Below, piece by piece: positions 56,784-64,000 of a stretch of 64,000 bases of DNA. The notes under the pieces were generated by a model that worked only from the letters and a program-made list of their open reading frames with translations, was not told where the DNA came from and searched no databases. How positions within the stretch are numbered: position 1 is the stretch's first letter; every line of letters begins with the position of its first letter. The position numbers and the translations under genes were made by a program. The stretch covers positions 62,001 to 126,000 of the forward strand of contig JAPEVC010000022.1 in assembly GCA_027946555.1 (NCBI GenBank). The letters run 5' to 3'. The stretch is from Gnomoniopsis sp. IMI 355080 (lineage: Eukaryota; Ascomycota; Sordariomycetes; Diaporthales; Gnomoniaceae).

Positions 56784-57837
56784 TCATGCTTTGGAAATGT
56801 CATGCACGAATTTAGACTGCAGACTTGACAGGAACGGAAAGTCATCGCCACTGAGCACATTCAGATGCTGCTTTCCAGGGGCGATATGCAACAATTTGGG
56901 CTCGGGGAACGTGCCATGCAGCGCAATCTGGGCCTCCGGGGGCGAGATCTGATCCAGTTCAGGCACAACCATGAGGACCGGCGTGCGCGTGAGGTAGCGC
57001 ATGATGCCCTGCGGCTGCCAAAGCTTGATCTTGTAATACGACTGAAAGGTGGTGTGGTTCTCATGGCGTGGTGCACCACGCATCTTTGCGTTGACCATGC
57101 TGGTTGGCAGTAGGTTAGTTGTGACACCTCTCTGGGAAGAAGGGGAACAGTTTAACACCCACTAGTCGAACTCCTCCTTGTCCGCCCCGATTCCCATCCC
57201 GGCCGGGTTCTTCCCATCCGCCGTCAAGACAGGCACGTACAGCGGCGCGTTACCTGCCAGCTGCGACTCGCGGTCGCGCATGACCTTGGCCAGCACCTTG
57301 GGGAACTTGGCGGCCTCGTACTCCAGGTTGAGCAGCGGGCAGATGGCCACGCAGAAGCGCACGCGAGGGTCGAGCGAGGCGGCGCACAGGGCGACGACGC
57401 CGCTGAACGAGAAGCCCCAGACGCCGACCTGCTGGGGGTCGACGTGCGGTACGGCGCCGCTGCGCAAAAACGTCAGCGCGTCCGAGTAATCTGAGACCTG
57501 CTTGATGGGGTCGATGTCGTTGCGTGGGGTGCCATCGCTGAGGCCGAGCGTGCGCGGGTCGTACACGAGGGCGGTGATGTGGGCCTTTTGAAACTGCTCA
57601 GCGACCTCGGGCACGAACATTTCTTTGACGCAGTTGAACTTTGTGTGACGTGTCATTGGTTAGTAGTCATTCTCTCGAGGTAGTGTAAGTGTGTGCCCAC
57701 AACGAACGTACTCCGGGGGTCATGACAATAGCAGGCCCGGCGCGCCTGGTTCCATCGCTTCCAGGCGCCGCGGGGTATAGATCGCCGCGCAGGGTGAGGC
57801 CGTCGACCGTCTGGAATTCCACCTCTTGGATATGCAT
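56784..57837 (-). CDS. Alpha/beta hydrolase, polyketide-transferase/dienelactone-hydrolase-like
   Basis: Alpha/beta hydrolase of 305 aa resembling the DLH-type polyketide transferases of fungal clusters (for example the fumagillin-pathway acyltransferase). Exons (minus): 57837-57712, 57638-57163 and 57099-56784. The N-terminus MHIQEVEFQTVDGLTLRGDLYP is the typical first two strands; VMTPG then FNCVKEMFVPEVA is restored by intron 1. The nucleophile elbow is GVWGFSFSG (about residues 114-122), the acid lies in VVPELDQIS and the His in APGKQHLNV. PVLTADGKNPAG and HENHTTFQSYYKIKLWQP are further family blocks. An apparent TAG at 57162-57164 is removed by intron 2 (donor GTGGGT, branch ACTAAC, acceptor CCAG), which yields EEFDYMVNAKMRG. 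May hydrolyse or transfer the polyketide; not distinguishable. Confidence 0.8.
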
Positions 57838-59259
57838 TGTTCTAGAAGTGCAGCAAGCTTGCGGGCGGATGGACTAGTGCTGGGGGTGGGCGTTTGTATC
57901 AGGACCTTGCACGAGCGTTATGGAAGGCATCACGGTGATTTATTGAAGACTTTTCAACGGACTGAGAAGGTCTCGCGAGCTTGCCTCATGCAAAAGTTAT
58001 CTACCTAGGTACAGTGCCTAGTAACGCTCTGGACTGTCATGGTAGTATTTTCGCCCTCTTGCCATCCATGGACCACAGTCACCCGATCTCCAGTGCTATC
58101 TAGGTAGGTATCTGCTGCAAAAGGTCACGTACAGTACCTTGCATAGTGTAGGTGTGACTGAGATTGGAATTGCCGACCCTATCACGCTATAGTATGACAT
58201 GGTGTAATATTGACGTCTCGTTTTCAGTCCAGTGCCTTCAGTCTGACACACAAGCCCGGATGCAGCGTCAACACAGTACATTCTGAAACAACCTCGAAAG
58301 TTTTCCAGGTTTCCTGCGGATAATCATTCTGCTTACGACACCTTCCGACGGTCCGACTCACCATGATAATCTGACATACTGGTATTTGGCAGCTACGGTA
58401 GTCTACTCCCTGTGCCCAGGTGGTGGCCCAGTCTCCGAACAAATACCGGCATCGCACACATAATTCTTCAAGCGGGTCCAGCCGGACGCACATTATGCAC
58501 GAATTAATGAACCTACCTATGTAAGCAGCAAGTAATAAGCTTTCCTACATATCGGAGATAGGTATGGTCAGCACTATGCAGATCGTTTCGTGGTCTCTCA
58601 CTCCCGGGACTTCTTCCGATCTGACTATGCATTCATCTGTGCGGGCGTCGTCTATGTGCGTTGCCAACGAGATGGCTAGTAACTAGGATGTCTATGATAA
58701 GGGGTGAATTGGAAGGATGAGCTCGTCTCGTAAGAGGCCAACGGGATTGTGAGATCTAATCTCGAAAGGCATGTGATTAGACACTTCCAGCAAACAATCG
58801 ACGAAGGACCCAAGTAAGTTGGGCCTTGCTGACCTCCGGCTTAGGAAGGGTACGATGTACTGAATGATGTTGACCGTGCGGAACACCTAGCAGAGGAATG
58901 AAAAGATAAGCTGCATAATGGAAGTACGACGAGCATACTAGCGAGGTGGAAAAGATAAAGACTTCTCACCCAGGAGAGCAAGAGACATCCTCGTGGTAAC
59001 AAGTAAGCCCCAGAGCTCGTCAACGACCTCTTGGATGTCGAAGATCGCATTTCATTGCTCGGACCTTTTACTTATTGCAGAATCTCCTAGCATGCATTCA
59101 AAATTTCCCAGAATATAAGCGCCCTGATACTGCGTTCGCTTTCTCGTTGGAAATACTTCAGCAACTGTGGTGCATCATTACAAGACAGCCATCCAAATTT
59201 AGACCTACATTTGTCCTCACTTCCACTTGGGCAAATAGAAATAGAAAGGAACCAACAAA
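57838..59259. other. Divergent promoter region of the PKS and the hydrolase
   Basis: About 1.4 kb upstream of both genes. TACCTAGGTA-type motifs lie near 57999 and 58100. A minus-strand frame at 58692-58886 and others are short and featureless. No gene seen. Confidence 0.5.
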
Positions 59260-62200
59260 ATGGTAATAGACGACTCAAACCGGAACGGCTCTGGCCGGGG
59301 TGCTGCAGACATCACCGTTCACCATGAAGAAGATGGTGTTCTCCCTTCTGCAACACTCCCCCAGCGCTTCCAGCCCGAGCCTATCGCCGTGGTGGGCATG
59401 GCATGCCGCCTACCAGGAGACAATAACTCGCCGCACGCGCTGTGGGAATTCCTCGAGCGCGGTGGTATCGCCGACACCACGCCGCCAGCGAGCCGGTTCC
59501 GCGGCGCCACGCACTACGATGGCTCGACAAAGCCCGGGACGATGCGGTCACCGGGCGGCATGTTCCTGGAGAACATTGACCCGGCCAAGTTCGACGCCGC
59601 CTTTTTCAGTATAGGTAAAGCCGATGCGGTCGCCATGGACCCGCAGCAGCGCCAGTTGCTCGAAGTCGTCTACGAGTGCCTCGAGAACGCCGGTGTACCC
59701 CTCGAGAAGCTCGACGGGGAGGCCGTGGGCGTGTTTGTGGGGTCCTACGCGGTCGATTACGCCGATATGCAGGCGCGCGACCCCGACGACCGCGTGCCAA
59801 GTGTGACGATTGGCGTAGGGCGCGCGATTCTTAGCAACCGCATCAGCCACTTCCTCAATGTCCACGGGCCCAGCATGACCATCGATACGGCGTGCTCGGG
59901 CAGCTTGGTCGGGCTGGACGTGGCGGCGCGCTATCTGGCCACGCACGAGATCGACGGCGCGCTGGTGGCCGGCGCGAATATGTACCTGAGCCCGGAGCAC
60001 GTCATGGACAGCGGGCCGATGAAGGGCGCAAGTTCGCTGTCGGGGCGCTGCCACACGTTCGACAAGAAGGCGGACGGGTACATCAAGGCCGAGGCTGTCA
60101 ACTGTGTGCTGTTGAAGCGGCTCGCCGACGCCGTACGAGACGGCGACCCCATCCGGGCCATCATTCGCGGGACGGCGACCAACAGCGACGGCAAGACACC
60201 CGGGATCGCCAGTCCCAGCGCCGAGGCCCAGGCAATGGCGGCGCGCGCAGCGTATGCGAATGCAGGCATTTCAGATCTGGCTGCGACTGGCTACATTGAG
60301 ATGCACGGAACCGGCACGCAGGCCGGCGATCCGCAGGAGGTCAAAGGCGTGGCGTCCGTGTTTGCCGCCTCTCGTGCAGGCGATGCACCGTTGGTGATGG
60401 GTTCGATCAAGAGCAACATCGGACACTCAGAGCCGGCGGCGGGCGTATCGGGACTCATCAAGGCGGTGCTGGCCGTCGAGAAGGGCCGCATTCCCGGGAA
60501 TCCCACCTTCATCGATCCGAATCCAAATATCGACTTTGAAGGCTCGCGTGTGCGTGCCACTCGATACACCATCCCGTGGCCTGCGGCAGCTTCAGAGGCC
60601 AACACAGGCGCAGCTATTCGACGAGCCAGCGTGAACTCATTCGGGTATGGTGGTATGTATATCCCTCTCGGTGGAGGTCAAGTAACTGTGGAAACATGCT
60701 TGCTGACACAGGCTGGTTGCTTTTGCAGGTAGCAATGTGCATGTCGTGGTTGACCAGGCGCCGGATGAGATGAAGAAATTCGCCTCCTCCTTCAGCGACG
60801 GCCTGGACCTCGACATTGATTTCCTCGACGATGAGGATGACAAGCCTCAAACACTAGCACGTCCTCACGTCTTGCTCTTCTCGGCAAACGACGAGAGCTC
60901 CCTGAAAGCCTACCTCGCTTCTCTTCGCAAACACCTGCTGAACCCCCGTGTCAAGATCGACCTGCCCTCTCTGGCGTACACACTCTCTGAACGGCGCACG
61001 AGGCACTTCCATCGCGGCTATCTCATCACACAGACGCAGACTCTGGGCTCCTCTTTCGATCCCACCACCCTCGTGAGTGGCAAGAAAAAGACTCAACCTC
61101 CGAAAGTTGGATTCATCTTCACCGGCCAGGGTGCCCAGTGGCCACAGATGGGCCGCGCCCTCGTCGACACCTTCCCCGAGGCCCTCGCCACCATTAGACG
61201 CCTCGACAACGTGCTGGCAACCCAGACCGCCCACCCGCCCGCCTGGTCGCTGCTCCAGGAGCTGACCGAGCCGCGCAGCCCCGAAAGGCTGCGCGAGCCT
61301 GAGTTCTCCCAGCCTCTCGTGACCGCACTGCAGCTGGCTATCTTGAGTGTGCTGAAGACGTGGAATGTGCACTCTGTGGCTACTGTAGGGCACTCGTCGG
61401 GCGAGATCGCCGCGGCCTATGCGGCGGGGCTCTTGTCCGAGGCGGATGCGATCAAGGCTGCGTACTACCGTGGACACGCGGTCAAAATGACTACTGCGAA
61501 GGGTTCTTCTCGTGGGGAGACGAAAAAGATGGGCATGATGGCCGTGGGTCTCGGATCGGAGCAAGTCCAGCCCTACTTGCTTGGCCCGTCTTCCGGTAAG
61601 AGAAATCAGACAGGTGGAACTGATGATGATCATGGCCCAGGTGATGCTGCCATCTGTCCTGGCGCCGTGAGCATAGCATGCTACAACAGCCCCAATAGCG
61701 TAACGCTTGCAGGTCCGACCTCAGCCTTGGAGCAAGTACGCGAGTTGTTGGTTGCGGACAGCCACTTTGCCCGCATGCTGCAGGTCGATATGGCGTACCA
61801 CTCGCCCTTCATGGGACACGTCGGCGAAGCTTATGTCAAATACCTTGAAGAAGAAGACTTCTCTACCCAAGAGCCGAGGGCGGGCACTGGCAACGCTCCC
61901 GCCGCACCTCGCTTCTTCTCTTCCGTACTTGGACTCCACGACAGCAAGACACCAGTGGACATCGAGTACTGGAAGCGCAACATGCTGCAGCCTGTGCTGT
62001 ACGAGCAGGCGTTGACGCAAATGCTGACTGCGGGCGGCAAGGACGCCGCGCCAGACTTGCTGATCGAGATTGGTCCCAGCGGCGCACTCGCCGGCCCTAC
62101 CGGACAGACAAAGAAGGATCTGTCAGGCGGCGGCGCAGACATTCAGTACTGCGCGGCCATGTCTCGCGGCAAGGACGCCGTGCGGGCTCTGTTCGATGTC

Positions 62201-64000
62201 GCGGGTCGATTGTTCATTGCCGGCCATACAGCAATCGACTTTACGGCGGTTAACAATATCTTCTGCGGCTCCTGCTCCAACAGTGAGCAGCAGCAGCCCA
62301 AGCTGCTCACTGACCTGCCTAATTACGCGTGGAATCACGCTGCTACCTACTGGTACGAAAACGAGGCCAGCCAGGACTGGCGCAACCGACCATTTGCGCA
62401 CCACGATCTGCTGGGATCCAAGGTCCTGGGCACCCCGTGGCAGGCGCCGGCTTTCAAGAAGACGCTACGCCTTGCCGATCTGCCCTGGTTGCGAGACCAT
62501 CGCCTGGGACCTGATGTGGTTTTTCCGGGCGCCGGGTACATGGCTATGGCCATCGAGGCCATGGTTCAGACTGACACTGTCATGCGAAGCCAGGCCGGAG
62601 AGGAGCTGAAGCACGAGCAACAGGTCCGGCTGCGCAACGTGTCGTTCGACAACGCGCTGGTGCTCGAGGAGGGCAAAGACACGAGAGTCATGCTGAATCT
62701 TGCACCCATGGCAGTGTCCATTTGGTTCCACTGGACTGTACGGTCGCTCGTGGGAGACGCCTGGATCGATCACTGCAAGGGCCAGGTCCGGATGGAGCAG
62801 GACCTGGCGTTACTCGCGGACAATACATCAGACTTGAATCAAGATACAGATATCGGCCCCCTCCGGCTCGCCACGCCTGGCGCCCTATGGTACAAATCAA
62901 TGCGTGACGTGGGCTACAACTTTGGCCCAGCCTTCCAGAAACTCGTCGCCGCCGAGACGACGTCGGGCGAGCGTCGGTGCCGCTCGCTCGTGGATCTCAC
63001 GCCTCCGCCGTCGGAATATGCGCAGTCGGCCTATCCGCTTCACCCAGCTGCATTCGATGGCTGCATGCAGTCTTGCGCGCCGGGTCTGTGGAAAGGCAGT
63101 CGAAGCAGCGTCAATGCAGTTCTGGTGCCGGCCATCATCGACGATGTTGTCGTCAGACTAAACAACAGCCACCACGATACCAGCCTCGTCCAGGGGAAGC
63201 AGCAAGCGCACGAGAAGCGGGCTATTTCCGTGTCGCACTCTGTCTTCTCGGGCCCCGGACGAACGGAGCTAACCAAGAACTACGCGTCGACGGCTTCAGT
63301 CTACGACGAAGCCAGCGGCACGCTGGTCATGCAGATGCGCGGGCTGCGCTACCACATGCTGGATTTCCAGGACACCATTTACGGTACTCACCAGTACAGC
63401 AAGCTCGTCTGGGCACCCGACGTGACCCTTAGTCCCCAGGCCTGGGACACCCCGTGCAACCCATCGGGAGCGTGGAGCCACGTGCAAGAGGTGCTTGACC
63501 TTTTGGCTCACAAAAAGCCCAACGCCATGGTCGTCGAAGTCTCGCTGATCGAGGGAGACTCGGCCAGCGTCTGGCTGGAGGGGCTGTCCACAGTGTCGTC
63601 GTTGTCGACGGCCAGGAAGGCCTTCACTCGCTACGTCGGCCTCACTACCGACGCTGCTTCGCTCGTCGAGGCCGAAAGCAGGTACGAGGGGACTGTTCCT
63701 GGCGCCACGTCGTTCCAGCTCCTGAACATGCCGGGAAAACCCTGGGACATGCAACTTTCTGGGAGAAGTGAGCTAGAGGCGCCAAAGGAGGAGAGTCTGC
63801 CGGACTTGGTCATACTCCGCCTGCCACACGACTACCAGACCAAGATAGACATGTTGGTTGTAGAGCAGAATGTTGGCAGTCTTCTCACAGCAGGCGCCCA
63901 CGTGCTGGTCCTCGAACAGAACGCTGCATGGGATCCACAGGTCCAAGACGGGGACGAGGCCAAGACTAACGGTACCAACGGTGGGCATAGTCTTGGTGAG
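59260..64000 (+). CDS. Highly reducing type I polyketide synthase (5' part; runs off the window)
   Basis: Iterative HR-PKS, first 1555 residues present. Exons are 59260-60652 and 60729 onward (76-nt intron; join gives NSFGYGGSNVHVVV). Residues about 40-470 are the ketosynthase, with Cys in DTACSGS and His in EMHGTGTQAGDP and NIGHSE. About 589-900 is the acyltransferase, with FTGQGAQW and nucleophile Ser in GHSSGE (about 685-690); a Gly/Asp/Lys-rich insert lies near 61595-61650. From about 1030 is the dehydratase, with LRDHRLGPDVVFPGAGYM (HxxxGxxxxPG) and the second-half YPLHPAAFDGCMQ. After YSKLVWAPD, residues about 1390-1530 align with a C-methyltransferase, but motif I reads VVEVSLIEGDS instead of the usual LEIGAGTGG, so it is probably inactive. 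ER, KR and ACP are expected beyond 64000. ATG at 59260 follows AACAAA. Confidence 0.93.

Noticed and set aside
57159..57170. In-frame TAG splitting the alpha/beta hydrolase, first read as a nonsense mutation or a site needing RNA editing
   Set aside because: An intron at 57100-57162 with donor GTGGGT, a canonical ACTAAC branch and CCAG acceptor removes it and yields the expected family sequence across the junction.
60854..61633. Antisense frame of 259 codons in the PKS
   Set aside because: Shadow of the GC-rich acyltransferase coding sequence; no family signature. Similar long shadows inside the phosphatase (14298-14996) and the sterol reductase (17982-18599) were dropped for the same reason.
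1..64000. CRISPR arrays, rRNA and tRNA genes
   Set aside because: No regularly spaced repeats, and no convincing A-box/B-box pair or rRNA sequence was found by eye. A dedicated tRNA scan would be needed to exclude tRNAs fully.

Overview
This is nuclear DNA of a filamentous ascomycete (Pezizomycotina). Genes carry several short introns of about 50-140 nt with GTRNGT donors and CTRAY-type branch points. The genes are typically fungal: an amino-acid permease, a rhodanese-PTP phosphatase, an ERG4/ERG24 reductase, a HET fragment, a GLEYA adhesin and a highly reducing polyketide synthase (HR-PKS). Intergenic DNA is dotted with variants of TACCTAGGTA. Class and genus cannot be fixed from the sequence alone.

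Layout. (1) 1-3780: an amino-acid permease (1790-3780, +). (2) 3781-11806: about 8 kb with no recognisable gene, ending in a pyrimidine-rich leader. (3) 11807-20567, mostly housekeeping: a large tyrosine phosphatase with an N-terminal rhodanese domain (+), a DUF2237 protein (-), an ERG4/ERG24-type sterol reductase (+) and an unrecognised three-exon gene (+). (4) 20568-30975, sparse and accessory: a secreted DUF8021-like protein (-), a GLEYA-domain adhesin with Ser/Thr tandem repeats (-), a broken HET gene, and a Ty1/copia integrase fragment directly after it. (5) 30976 to the right edge: a secondary-metabolite gene cluster.

The cluster, left to right: BBE-type FAD oxidase 1 (-), BBE-type FAD oxidase 2 (+), two sister short-chain dehydrogenases (-,-), a bZIP-basic-region/ankyrin ('bANK') regulator of the TOXE kind (+), P450-1 (+), a 14-TM MFS exporter (+), a fungal rhodopsin-like 7-TM protein (+, frame uncertain in the middle), P450-2 (-), an FSH1-type serine hydrolase (+), a polyketide-transferase-like alpha/beta hydrolase (-), and an HR-PKS (+) that runs off the right edge after KS-AT-DH and a degenerate C-methyltransferase region.

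Proposed logic (inference): the HR-PKS makes a reduced polyketide chain that this synthase probably does not C-methylate, because its methyltransferase motif I is eroded. The FSH1 hydrolase and/or the alpha/beta hydrolase release or transfer the chain. Paired P450s, SDRs and bicovalent-flavin BBE oxidases then tailor it, the MFS pump exports it, and the bANK protein switches the genes on. Three tailoring classes are present in duplicate. I do not recognise the cluster as a described one, and the remainder of the PKS and possibly further genes lie beyond the window.
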